Of a DNA stretch of 64,000 nucleotides, positions 17,284 through 25,757 are shown one piece after another; the first letter of the stretch is position 1, and each line of letters starts with the position of its first letter. Origin of the DNA: CBDCTM01 sp965222005 (GTDB lineage Bacteria > Bacteroidota > Bacteroidia > Chitinophagales > Saprospiraceae). Position numbers and translations under genes: made by a program. The DNA is taken from NCBI GenBank assembly GCA_965222005.1, contig OZ244935.1:558001-622000 (forward strand). The letters run 5' to 3'. A model generated the notes under the pieces. It was not told the DNA's origin, ran no database searches, and saw only the letters and a list, made by a program, of their open reading frames with translations.

Positions 17284-17514
17284 ATGAAAAGCATATCACT
17301 AAAATTGAAAGAACAAATCTTACTGGAAACAGAATCATTACTTAAACACCTCAAAACGAGTAGAAATAAGTATATTAATGAAGCCGTTGAATTCTATAAC
17401 AAGCATCAAAAGAGGAAATTAATTGAAGAGCAGCTTGCTAAGGAATCAAAATTAGTAAGTGAAGATTCAATGAGCATACTGAAAGAATTTGAAAGATTAG
17501 AAGATGAAATATAA
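17284..17514 (+). CDS. Antitoxin of a MazF-type pair
   Basis: 76 residues: an N-terminal segment that could form a ribbon-helix-helix (SISLKLKEQILLETESLLKHL, then SRNKYINEAVEFY) and an acidic C-terminal tail (SILKEFERLEDEI) expected to wrap the toxin. Its stop overlaps the toxin start by 11 bp, the usual arrangement for co-translated toxin-antitoxin pairs. Expected to bind its own promoter and neutralise the toxin. Confidence 0.8.
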   Translation: MKSISLKLKEQILLETESLLKHLKTSRNKYINEAVEFYNKHQKRKLIEEQLAKESKLVSEDSMSILKEFERLEDEI

Positions 17515-17851
17515 GCAATTTGAGATTTGGCTAGCGGACTTAAATCCAAAATTTGGGACGGAAGCAGGAAAGACACGACCTGTTTTAATAATACAAAGTG
17601 ATTTACTAAATAAAGTCCATCCATCAACAGTAGTATGTCCAATAACTACAAACATTAAAAAGAATGTTAGCATACTTCGAGTCAACTTGAACAAGGAAGA
17701 GGGAGGAATGAAAAAGCAAAGTTCAATTATGATAGATCAAATAAGAGCGATTGATAATAAAAGATTTTTAAAGAAGACAGGGATTTTATCACAATCATTG
17801 AGGCAAAAAGTAGTTGAAAACCTAAAAATAGTGTTAGAGCTAACAACTTAA
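17504..17851 (+). CDS. MazF/PemK-family endoribonuclease toxin
   Basis: 115 residues with the family hallmarks: FEIWLADLNPKFGTEAGKTRPVLII at the start (the GKTRPVLII block is diagnostic), TVVCPITTN, and KQSSIMIDQIRAID, which carries the conserved Ser/Thr-Asp region. MazF toxins cut mRNA at short specific sequences and arrest growth. Complete and apparently intact. The pair is AT-rich compared with the flanking genes, consistent with horizontal gain. Confidence 0.92.
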   Translation: MKYKQFEIWLADLNPKFGTEAGKTRPVLIIQSDLLNKVHPSTVVCPITTNIKKNVSILRVNLNKEEGGMKKQSSIMIDQIRAIDNKRFLKKTGILSQSLRQKVVENLKIVLELTT

Positions 17852-17883
17852 GAAGAACACAGCACACACAAAACCCGTAATTG

Positions 17884-19329
17884 ATGAAAATCTCCCTCTT
17901 GCTCTTCACTTGTTGGATCGGATACTGCGCTTCGCTTTCCGGCCAGCCGTATTGGGAAAAATATTTTGGTACTGAACATGAAGATGTAGGCTTCAAAGTG
18001 GCGATATCCAATGACAATGCGATGGTGGTATTAGCCTACTATGATACTGGCTGTTTTGGAGGCGAATGTCCCTATTTATTCAAACTGGATATGGAGGGCA
18101 ATGTACTGTGGGAAAAGTCTTATACCGATTCTACCAATATCCGCATTGGCGATATGATCGTCAATACGGATAATGAGATACTCATCACCGGGCATAAATT
18201 TTTGAGTGGCGATAGTACCACTTCCGTTTACCTGACTACGGTGAGCCCGTCGGGAGAAGTAGTCTCCACCCGTTATTACGGCACACCCGAACAAAATGAA
18301 GGGGGGCAGACCATAATAAGCACGTCAGATGGGTATTTGATCGGGGGATATCAGTTTCCCAACGCCCAATTTCGGTCCGACGATCCTTATTTACTAAAAC
18401 TGGATAAAAACCAGGATACCGTTTGGACCAAAACTATCAAGTATAGTCCGCTCTTATCGGTTTTCTCAATTGCTGCATCTGCACAAGACCACCACATTAT
18501 TCTTCTGGATGGAGGAGAAGGAGGTGCTTGGGACAATTTTTTCCAGGTTTTGAAAATAAGTAAACAAGGGGAAGAAGTATGGCGCTATGAATTTGAAGGA
18601 GCAGGCATATTTTGTTATGGATTAAACCTGGAAGCCTCCTCTACGGGCGGCTATTTTATTGGAGGCACTATTGACAGCACAAGCACTAATGATAAGCAGA
18701 ATGTTTTCACGGCGAAAATTAATGAGCAGGGTACTATGGATTATTTCAAGACAATAGAAGAATCGCAATACATTCAATATTTTGATGACGGGGTCGCTAC
18801 TAATGATGGTGGATATATTGCTGTAGGCTATGACCTAGAACGAAATCCGCGACAGTTGTTTATGCTCAAAGTAAACGAATCGGGAGCAATGCAATGGAAA
18901 AAACATTTCGGTGGGAATAGTGATAGCAGAGGACATGCTATTGCAGAGTGTAATGCAATAGAAGGGTTTGCTCTTACTGGTACTATTGGAGGAGGCTTTA
19001 ACTCATCGCCTGATGTGTATGTATTAAAAACGAACAGGGAAGGGGGCTTTACAGTGCTTAACACCCGGGAAAGTCAGGAAAAGCAAGACTTATTAAGCCT
19101 GTTTCCCAATCCTGCCAGCGATCATTTTTCACTATCCGGCAGTGTGTCGGATCAATCGGGAGCTATCCGCTTGCAGTTGTACGATCTGTCGGGCGCAGCA
19201 GTTGCCGAATACCCCATTCGCGGAAAAACAATTCCCATCGACAGATACCGGCTGGCGGCCGGCCTTTATATTTACAAAATTACGGATCACAATGGCAGGA
19301 TAAGTAGCGGCAAGGTCGTGATCCATTAG
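17884..19329 (+). CDS. T9SS-exported beta-propeller protein
   Basis: 481 residues from the ATG at 17884 (a TTG three bases before is also in frame). Signal peptide ends near SLSGQ. The body has repeated blades with YLFKLDMEGNVLWEKSY, ISTSDGYLIGGYQ and NDGGYIAVGYD, the delta-60/SBBP-like propeller common in Bacteroidota surface proteins. A T9SS sorting domain closes it (LFPNPASDHFSL, LYDLSGA, GLYIYKITDHNG). Likely surface-exposed or released; ligand unknown. Shares fold and layout with the next gene. A pseudoknot element follows 128 bp after the stop. Confidence 0.83.
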   Translation: MKISLLLFTCWIGYCASLSGQPYWEKYFGTEHEDVGFKVAISNDNAMVVLAYYDTGCFGGECPYLFKLDMEGNVLWEKSYTDSTNIRIGDMIVNTDNEILITGHKFLSGDSTTSVYLTTVSPSGEVVSTRYYGTPEQNEGGQTIISTSDGYLIGGYQFPNAQFRSDDPYLLKLDKNQDTVWTKTIKYSPLLSVFSIAASAQDHHIILLDGGEGGAWDNFFQVLKISKQGEEVWRYEFEGAGIFCYGLNLEASSTGGYFIGGTIDSTSTNDKQNVFTAKINEQGTMDYFKTIEESQYIQYFDDGVATNDGGYIAVGYDLERNPRQLFMLKVNESGAMQWKKHFGGNSDSRGHAIAECNAIEGFALTGTIGGGFNSSPDVYVLKTNREGGFTVLNTRESQEKQDLLSLFPNPASDHFSLSGSVSDQSGAIRLQLYDLSGAAVAEYPIRGKTIPIDRYRLAAGLYIYKITDHNGRISSGKVVIH

Positions 19330-19456
19330 ACATTAGAGGTTATGAATAGCAACGGCATTACTATTCGCACGCGCGTGCAAAATTTATGTGAACAGCCTCT
19401 ATTAGTTTCGCAGTACAATTCGGCATTTTGTGCGCGTTCGAGGAGAGGGTTGGCCC

Positions 19457-19557
19457 GGCCAATCATGTGGGTGCGGGTGCCGGCTTTGAGCCGAGCTTTT
19501 GATTGGCCAAGCGTTTTGGGTACTTTTGGGCGATTGCAAAAGTACCCCGCCGGAGGC
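19457..19557. repeat. Two-hairpin pseudoknot element, copy C
   Basis: Hairpin 1: GGCCAATCA (19457-19465) with TGATTGGCC (19500-19508), with a nested CGGCT/AGCCG hairpin in its loop. Hairpin 2: GGGTACTTTTG (19518-19528) with CAAAAGTACCC (19537-19547), loop GGCGATTG; loop GGCG pairs with CGCC (19548-19551). Compared with copy A, three hairpin-2 base pairs change on both sides and hairpin 1 is wholly different yet paired, while AAGCGTTTTG, GGCGAYTG and CGCCGGAGGCA are kept. Confidence 0.75.
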
Positions 19558-19577
19558 ATTAAAAAACACTAAATAAT

Positions 19578-21164
19578 TTGATCAGCTACCCCAACATATA
19601 CCACTTACAAAAGAACTTATCCGTTCTTTTGTTGATGCTATTGGCCAATACCCAAAGCGCTGCCCAACAGCCTGTATCTACCTTCAATCACCGTTTTCAT
19701 TTTGGGTATCCGGCCGCAGTACTTAATAACCTGATTGTCACTGATAGTTGCTACTATGCTTCCGGTATAGTAGCCGATTCTGTTTTTCCGTATAAAACGG
19801 GAAATATTTTTGTGAAGTTTGATCTGGAAGGCCAGGTCGATTTTTTCAAAACCATTACCAGCACCACTAAAACCTATCAGGTTTGGTACGCATCACTACT
19901 GGCATTGGAAGATGGCTTTATTACCGCCGGTTATTATTCTGATTCTGTTTTGCACAGTCTGGTCATCCGATATGATCTGAATAGCGACACCTTATGGACC
20001 AAGACCTATAAAAATGAATATTATCCGGATGAACGATTCATTGTATCTCATGATATTATTAAAACGACTGGAAATGGCTTCTTAATCTTAAATACCGAAA
20101 CAGGGGAAGGGGAAGGATACGAAATGATAAGTCTGAGGAAGATAGATGAAAGGGGCAATCAAATTTGGTACAAATCAATTTATGACTCGGATTATCAAGA
20201 TGGAGGATTGCAGGCCTACTTAATGCCGGACGCCGGATTTTTAATTCTGGGGCAAAAATACAATGTTGTGGGTACTCATGGTTTTAACATCCAGGCTGTA
20301 CTAATTAAAACAGATAGCCTGGGGAATGAAGAGTGGACTTATGAGTTTATATCCGATGATGAAATAATTACGGCTTATGAGATGGTTGTCCATGAAGAAG
20401 ACAGCACCATCGTGCTGGCCGGAGAAAAAGGCCTGGAAGTTGTAAGCCCTCCTTACAATAAACTGTACTTTAACGGCTTTGTATTTAAGATAGACATGGC
20501 GGGCAATATTTTGTGGCAGACGGACATAAGGCACAGCATTTATGCCGAAGAGGTTCGCTTCAACCGGATCATCGAAGCTACGGACAAAAGCGGATATCTT
20601 CTCGCCGGGAAGTACTGGTTTGGGCCTACCGGTTACGACTGGAATGGCTGGATAGCTAAGGTTTCGCCGCAAGGCGACAGCCTTTGGAGCAGGTCTGTTC
20701 ATTATGTGGAAAGCATAGAAGCCCTCCACGAACTGAATTACATTGTCCCCACTGCCGATGGAGGCTACCTGCTTTGCGGACGAGCCGCAGATCTTGGCAG
20801 CCCTACCGTTAGTGAACCACGCCACCAGGCCTGGCTGCTCAAAGTGGATGAGCATGGCTGCCTGGTGCCGGGTTGTCATCTGCTTTCCGATACAGAAGAA
20901 GTATTTTCACCTATAGATGATGATCCGTTTTTGATCTATCCCAATCCTGCATCCGAGTTACTGAATATCTATGTGGCCGGAAATAAAGCCGACAGCTTTT
21001 TCCAAATATCGGATGCTTTGGGCAATGTGGTCACGTCTTTCAGGAGTGCCACCCCCAATACTACACATATTGTAGATGTGGCTGGTTGGGCTAAAGGGAC
21101 CTACTACCTTTCCTGCCTTGCGGACAATAAGCTGGTAGCATCAAAAGCCTTTGTGGTGCAATAA
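19578..21164 (+). CDS. T9SS-exported beta-propeller protein
   Basis: 528 residues. The start is a TTG at 19578, 17 bp after the pseudoknot element; no ATG precedes the signal sequence (LSVLLLMLLANTQSAAQ) and the next ATG (about codon 20) cuts into it. Blades repeat patterns such as VIRYDLNSDTLWTKTYKNE, IKTDSLGNEEWTYEF and PTADGGYLLCGRA. It ends in a T9SS sorting domain (IYPNPASELLNIYV, DALGNVV, GTYYLSCLADNK). It is related in design to the preceding gene, so the two may be old paralogues. Surface role inferred; no ligand known. Confidence 0.82.
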   Translation: MISYPNIYHLQKNLSVLLLMLLANTQSAAQQPVSTFNHRFHFGYPAAVLNNLIVTDSCYYASGIVADSVFPYKTGNIFVKFDLEGQVDFFKTITSTTKTYQVWYASLLALEDGFITAGYYSDSVLHSLVIRYDLNSDTLWTKTYKNEYYPDERFIVSHDIIKTTGNGFLILNTETGEGEGYEMISLRKIDERGNQIWYKSIYDSDYQDGGLQAYLMPDAGFLILGQKYNVVGTHGFNIQAVLIKTDSLGNEEWTYEFISDDEIITAYEMVVHEEDSTIVLAGEKGLEVVSPPYNKLYFNGFVFKIDMAGNILWQTDIRHSIYAEEVRFNRIIEATDKSGYLLAGKYWFGPTGYDWNGWIAKVSPQGDSLWSRSVHYVESIEALHELNYIVPTADGGYLLCGRAADLGSPTVSEPRHQAWLLKVDEHGCLVPGCHLLSDTEEVFSPIDDDPFLIYPNPASELLNIYVAGNKADSFFQISDALGNVVTSFRSATPNTTHIVDVAGWAKGTYYLSCLADNKLVASKAFVVQ

Positions 21165-21228
21165 GCGGGGGGCGATTATATTATATATACCGAGACGATG
21201 AGTCATCCCGAATTTTAGTCAAGTAAAG

Positions 21229-21264
21229 CCTTGAATTTTGCTTCTTTGATTCAAGGCAAAGAAG
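21229..21264 (-). repeat. Pseudoknot element F (minus orientation)
   Basis: CTTCTTTG (21241-21248) pairs with CAAAGAAG (21257-21264) around ATTCAAGG, which is fully complementary to CCTTGAAT (21229-21236) next to the stem. Read on the minus strand: arm, 8-nt loop, arm, CAAA spacer, 8-nt complement of the loop. Confidence 0.65.
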
Positions 21265-21348
21265 GCTGCCGACAGGCAATTCGTAAAATTTCTTCCCTCT
21301 GCTATTGCTAAAGAATAAACATGGTGCTGGGGTTTCACAAAATCTTCT

Positions 21349-21378
21349 GTTACTTTTCCCTGCAGCGGCAAAAGAACA
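21349..21378 (+). repeat. Degenerate pseudoknot element G
   Basis: GTTACTTTT then CCCTGCAGCGGC then AAAAGAAC: the same as element D but with a damaged 3' arm and no loop complement downstream. Looks like a decayed copy. Confidence 0.45.
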
Positions 21379-21406
21379 AAGAAGTTTATTGTCAACTATT
21401 TGTTCT

Positions 21407-21444
21407 CTACTTTTGGCTTGCTCCAAAAGTAGCAAAAGAGCAAG
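21407..21444 (+). repeat. Pseudoknot element E
   Basis: CTACTTTTGG (21407-21416) pairs with CCAAAAGTAG (21423-21432); loop CTTGCT (21417-21422) is complementary to AGCAAG (21439-21444) after a CAAAAG spacer. Confidence 0.65.
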
Positions 21445-21656
21445 GCTTTATATCTTTTACCTAAAATTCAAATTGCTTCCTATCACTTAGTGCTAGGCAG
21501 GCCCGCTCGCTATCCGAGCCGTTCAGCCTCTTGGTGGTTCGGGAGTACAAAATCGGTAGTTTTGGGTCGGAGACTTCACTCGCGGATTGCTCTTTAGCCC
21601 TTCCTGAATTTGAATTTCTTAACGGTAAAATCTATAAGGCCAGGGTGCTCGGCTCT

Positions 21657-21707
21657 GTTACTTTTTCCCTACAGCGGCAAAAAGTAACCAAAAAGCGCCG
21701 CCGCTGT
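21657..21707 (+). repeat. Pseudoknot element D
   Basis: GTTACTTTTT (21657-21666) pairs with AAAAAGTAAC (21679-21688). The loop end ACAGCGGC (21671-21678) is fully complementary to GCCGCTGT (21700-21707) after a CAAAAAGC-type spacer, giving an 8-bp second helix. Confidence 0.7.
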
Positions 21708-22432
21708 ACATCATTTCCTAAAAATGGGACTGCGCCTGTCGCTATCGCGCCAGGCAAGCGCTCACAACCCAAGCCATAATCCGTCTTTATACGTCGGAAC
21801 CTTTTCTATACGCTAGTAGGTCAGCAATGCCACTGCCTTTTTACCACTACCTCCCCTGACGGAATATTCTGGCAGTCAGCCCGCAGACCGGCCAAACTTT
21901 CGGTCTAAGCTGGGCAGGCTTTAAGAAGGGCAATGGAATGGAAATGCTCTTGAGCCTGCACAGGTTCAGCCTGCGCTTTTTCGTTCTTTGTATGACTGAA
22001 CGATCCCGTAGAGCATCAAACGACAGTTTGATGAGTGAAGAAACGCAAAAGTGGTGGGCTAACGAAAAAACATCACTGATTGATTTTCAGATATTTGCAC
22101 GAATGCTGTAAAGTTTTCATCTCGAAAAGCAAGTTGACAATTTTCGGGATAACTCATGTTTCGCAGCATATAGCTCATGCGGTTGGGATTTGTATCGCTC
22201 ATCAGGCGCCTGAGCTATAATCGGCTATAAATCCTCAGAAACTATTTTGACAATTGGCGTTTCTTCACCAAAGAATGGTTTTTTCCTTGAAAGATCTGGC
22301 CCTGGACAAAATCTTTGTGATTTATGCAGGCCAAACAAACTACAGTCCAACTCCCCGTATTGAATTTGTTCCATCTACTCAAATCCATAATCTTTGGCAA
22401 TTGCAACTAGAGTGAGTAACAAACACACCTCT

Positions 22433-23374
22433 TCAAGGTACCACCACCCGCAGTGCCTTTTCCAAAAGCCCAAACTCTACCGGCGTATGGCCCAGCAATT
22501 CGCCATCTACTTCCAGAAACACAGGCTGTCCCTTGCTACTTTCTACCCGAATTCTTTTGGTTTGAAAGGCCGAAACTTTGGGATGCTCCGTTACTGTGCC
22601 GTTGTAAAAGCGATAGGTATTGAGCAATATGGCGGGCTTGGATAAGGGCCCCGCCAGCGTAAGTGCCAGCAGGCCGTCATCCGGCACAGCATGCGGCACC
22701 AACTGTAAGCCACCACCAGAATAGCTGCAAATGCCCACATTGATGGTGTAAAACCGATCAGTTATCTCCTGCTCATCAAAGCTTACGCGGGCAGTTTGCA
22801 ATTGGTATTTCCACAGGCAGCGCAGAATCATATAAAGGTAGAGCAGCTTGTTGTGCGCGGGGAAGGATTTTTTTTCAATTTCCTTCACCACAAAGGCATC
22901 GTAAGCCATACCGGCTACATTGGCAAAGTAGCGTTTTTGCTGCCTGCCGTTTTTGTGGTACGCAACGATGCCGATATCCTGTAGGCGGGTACGGGCGCGC
23001 AGCAGCATTTGAATGAATGCTTCCAAATTGCCCGGAATTTTGTAGGTGCGCCTCCAATCATTGCCGGTGCCTATGGGCAGCAGTGCGTATAAAACCTCTG
23101 CTGAAGGTACGGCTTGCTGAAGCAGAATGCCATTGATCACTTCATTGTTGGTCCCATCGCCTCCCAGCGCCATCACCTTCCGAAAGCCTCGTTCAACCCC
23201 TTCCTGCGCCAACTGGATCGCGTGACCTCGGTTTTTGGTCAGTCGGGCTTCGTACTTCAGCCCCGCAGCTTGCAAGCCCTGCTCGATGGCGGGCCATTGC
23301 CTGGCCACAGCACCATTCCCCGCAGCCGGATTGCGGATGATGAGCCATTGGTCGGAGGAGGGGTTTTGGGTCAT
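22433..23374 (-). CDS. Diacylglycerol/lipid kinase family protein (YegS/BmrU-like)
   Basis: 313 residues, full length for the family. The DAGK catalytic domain starts WLIIRNPAAGNG (near 10-21) and holds the nucleotide motif ALGGDGTNNEV (near 69) and LPIGTGNDWRRTY (near 98). The C-terminal beta-sandwich contains GGGLQLVPHA and DDGLLALTLAG. The family phosphorylates lipids such as diacylglycerol or related alcohols at the inner membrane surface with ATP. Divergent from the ABC transporter genes with about 107 bp between starts. The substrate cannot be told from sequence. Confidence 0.9.
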   Translation of the reverse strand: MTQNPSSDQWLIIRNPAAGNGAVARQWPAIEQGLQAAGLKYEARLTKNRGHAIQLAQEGVERGFRKVMALGGDGTNNEVINGILLQQAVPSAEVLYALLPIGTGNDWRRTYKIPGNLEAFIQMLLRARTRLQDIGIVAYHKNGRQQKRYFANVAGMAYDAFVVKEIEKKSFPAHNKLLYLYMILRCLWKYQLQTARVSFDEQEITDRFYTINVGICSYSGGGLQLVPHAVPDDGLLALTLAGPLSKPAILLNTYRFYNGTVTEHPKVSAFQTKRIRVESSKGQPVFLEVDGELLGHTPVEFGLLEKALRVVVP

Positions 23375-23481
23375 GATGCACCTTGTATTTGGCTAAAACT
23401 ACCGAATTCTTGTCATTTTTAAGATATTTGACGCTCAATTGGGACACTTCCCTCTGTGCGCATATATTTTTCAAATTAATT

Positions 23482-24399
23482 ATGGACTACACCCTTGAAT
23501 TGCAGCGAGTGACAAAAGCCTATGGCAAGCACCTGGCTGTAGATGGGGTCAGTTTTAAAGTACCGGAAGGATGTATATTCGGGTTGCTGGGGCCAAATGG
23601 TGCAGGCAAAACTTCGCTCATCCGGATCATCACCACCATCACCCGAGCTGATTCGGGGGCCGTATTTCTAAATGGCGAAAAGCTCAATAGCTCCCACCCT
23701 GCGCAGATAGGCTATATGCCGGAAGAGCGAGGTTTGTACAAAAAGATGAAAGTGGGTGAGCATTTGATGTATTTAGCTCGATTAAAAGGACTGAGTAAAC
23801 AAGCTGCCCATAGGGAGATTGGCCATTGGTTCGAAAAATTCGGAATTGAGGATTGGTGGCCAAAAAAAGTTGAAGAGCTTTCAAAAGGCATGCAGCAAAA
23901 AATTCAGTTTATCGCCACAGTTGTACACCAACCCAAACTGCTGATCCTCGATGAGCCCTTTTCGGGCCTCGACCCCATCAACACCAACCTCATAAAAGAT
24001 GAGATAGACCAGTTGCATCACAATGGTACCAGCATCATTTTCTCCACCCATCGTATGGAGCAGGTAGAGGAGATATGCGAACATATTGTACTCATCAACC
24101 GGGGTAAAAACATTCTGGAAGGGCGGGTGGATGACATCAAAACGCAGTACAAAGAGCATCTTTTCCAGATCGAGTACGATGGCCAATTACCCCAAAACAT
24201 TGATCATTTGGCCCGTATTCACAGCCGGGGCGGCCAATCCATCACCTTGCAGGTACCCAGAGGGCAGGACTCCAATGAGCTGCTCCGGCACCTGATCAAT
24301 GAAGGCTTGCACATTCGTTCTTTTAATGAAATACTACCCGGCCTCAACGAAATTTTTATACGGGTAGTAGAAGAAAATCAAATAGCAGTACCAGAATAA
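23482..24399 (+). CDS. ABC transporter ATP-binding protein (NatA-like)
   Basis: 305 residues from the ATG at 23482, which starts directly into the domain; the upstream in-frame extension to 23383 has no family match. Walker A GPNGAGKTS (about 38), signature LSKGMQQK (about 135), Walker B LLILDEPFSGLDP (about 155) and switch His in IIFSTHRM. The C-terminal tail of about 80 residues is the DUF4162-type extension of NatA/EcsA-like exporters. It powers the permease encoded 9 bp downstream. Substrate unknown; NatAB homologues export sodium, others export different compounds. Confidence 0.92.
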   Translation: MDYTLELQRVTKAYGKHLAVDGVSFKVPEGCIFGLLGPNGAGKTSLIRIITTITRADSGAVFLNGEKLNSSHPAQIGYMPEERGLYKKMKVGEHLMYLARLKGLSKQAAHREIGHWFEKFGIEDWWPKKVEELSKGMQQKIQFIATVVHQPKLLILDEPFSGLDPINTNLIKDEIDQLHHNGTSIIFSTHRMEQVEEICEHIVLINRGKNILEGRVDDIKTQYKEHLFQIEYDGQLPQNIDHLARIHSRGGQSITLQVPRGQDSNELLRHLINEGLHIRSFNEILPGLNEIFIRVVEENQIAVPE

Positions 24400-24408
24400 T
24401 ATCATATT

Positions 24409-25728
24409 ATGCAAAAGCTCTGGCTCATCATACAACGCGAATACCTCACACGCGTCAAAAAGCGCTCCTTTATCCTGGCCACGATACTAACTCCGCTGGC
24501 TTTTGTATTGTTTTTTGTGATCGTAGGTTTCATCTTCGCTTATGAATCGGATGAAGCACTCAATATTGCTATTTTGGATGAAGGCAACCTCCTGGATGGC
24601 AGCCTGCCGGATGATCCTACTTTGTACTTTCACTTTGAGGATGTTTCGCTCGAAGAATTAAAGCAAACCTACCAGTCCAATAATTATGAAGGCATCCTGG
24701 TACTGCCGCCCTTGCGAAATGTCCGGTACAGAAACTACGAGATAAAATATTATGCCGATGAGCAGCTTAGCCTGGATGTAGTGAGCAAAATTGAAAAGCG
24801 CATCAGCCGGGGCATTCGCCGGCATAAGATCGAACGATTGAAGTTGGACGAGCAGCAGATCCGATCACTCGACACCAAGGTCAGTCTCAATCCCGAACCG
24901 ATCACCGAAACAGATGATGATCCCAGCAGCCTCACCAGTGCCCTGGGAGCTGCCATCGGCACCGTAATGGGCATCATCATGTACATGGCCGTGTTTATCT
25001 ACGGCATGATGGTAATGCGCAGCGTCATGGAGGAAAAGACGACCCGCATTGTGGAGGTGATGATTTCTTCGGTAAAACCATTTCAGCTGATGATGGGCAA
25101 AATCATTGGTGTGGGGGCTGTTGGACTCACTCAGGTGCTCATCTGGGCCATTCTCATTCCGCTAGGCTACCTTCTGGTGACATTGCTTTTTGGCTTCGAT
25201 CCCGGGCAAATGCAGGATGTAGGTGGCATGGCGCCCCCCGATTTCAACCCCGATGATGCCGAGGTGATGATATTGCAGGCCATGAATGAGCTGGGCAACC
25301 TCAACTGGTGGTTGATATTACCACTTTTTATTCTTTATTTTCTGGGTGGCTACTTTCTGTATGCATCCCTCTTTGCTGCTGTCGGTTCAGCTATGGGCGA
25401 CGATATGGGCGAAAGCCAGGCACTTACTATTCCGATCACAATACCGGTCATTTTAGCCTTTTACATTATGTTTGTAGCAGTACGGGCACCACACAGCAGC
25501 TTATCTGTATGGTCATCGATTTTTCCCCTTTTCTCGCCCATTGTGATGCCTGCCCGGCTGGCATTTAACCTGCCGCTTTGGCAGATCGGCCTGTCGGTAA
25601 TTGTACTCTTGCTCACCTCTGTCTTTTTTGTGTGGCTGTCAGCAAGGATATACCGTGTAGGCATTTTGATGTACGGCAAAAAGGTGAGTTTTAAGGAATT
25701 GGGCAAGTGGTTGTTTTATAAAGAATAA
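24409..25728 (+). CDS. ABC-2 type permease (NatB-like)
   Basis: 439 residues. An N-terminal transmembrane helix (FILATILTPLAFVLFFVIVG) is followed by an extracytoplasmic domain of about 150 residues, then five or more helices (GTVMGIIMYMAVFIYGMMV, IGVGAVGLTQVLIWAILIPLG, LILPLFILYFLGGYFLY, IPVILAFYIMFV, IGLSVIVLLLTSVFFVW). VMEEKTTRIVEVMISSVKP is the conserved coupling segment of ABC-2/NatB permeases. It is 9 bp from its ATPase, so an operon is near certain. Confidence 0.9.
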   Translation: MQKLWLIIQREYLTRVKKRSFILATILTPLAFVLFFVIVGFIFAYESDEALNIAILDEGNLLDGSLPDDPTLYFHFEDVSLEELKQTYQSNNYEGILVLPPLRNVRYRNYEIKYYADEQLSLDVVSKIEKRISRGIRRHKIERLKLDEQQIRSLDTKVSLNPEPITETDDDPSSLTSALGAAIGTVMGIIMYMAVFIYGMMVMRSVMEEKTTRIVEVMISSVKPFQLMMGKIIGVGAVGLTQVLIWAILIPLGYLLVTLLFGFDPGQMQDVGGMAPPDFNPDDAEVMILQAMNELGNLNWWLILPLFILYFLGGYFLYASLFAAVGSAMGDDMGESQALTIPITIPVILAFYIMFVAVRAPHSSLSVWSSIFPLFSPIVMPARLAFNLPLWQIGLSVIVLLLTSVFFVWLSARIYRVGILMYGKKVSFKELGKWLFYKE

Positions 25729-25757
25729 AGAATTCCGACAGTCGTTTTCCCAGGAGC

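Larger units (their letters stand above)
21165..22432. other. Repeat-rich non-coding region
   Basis: 1268 bp without a supported gene. The left 550 bp carry at least four stem-loop/pseudoknot elements (21229, 21349, 21407, 21657). From about 21780 to 22430 I see only degenerate sequence with small palindromes (CATCAAAC/GTTTGATG near 22015; TCAGGCGCCTGA near 22200); open frames here have no recognisable protein character. Confidence 0.65.

Noticed and set aside
21165..21710. CRISPR array
   Set aside because: Repeats are not evenly spaced, differ in sequence and pair internally; no cas genes.
21531..21779. 82-residue open frame in the repeat region
   Set aside because: It runs through pseudoknot element D and has a basic, low-complexity composition with no protein motif.
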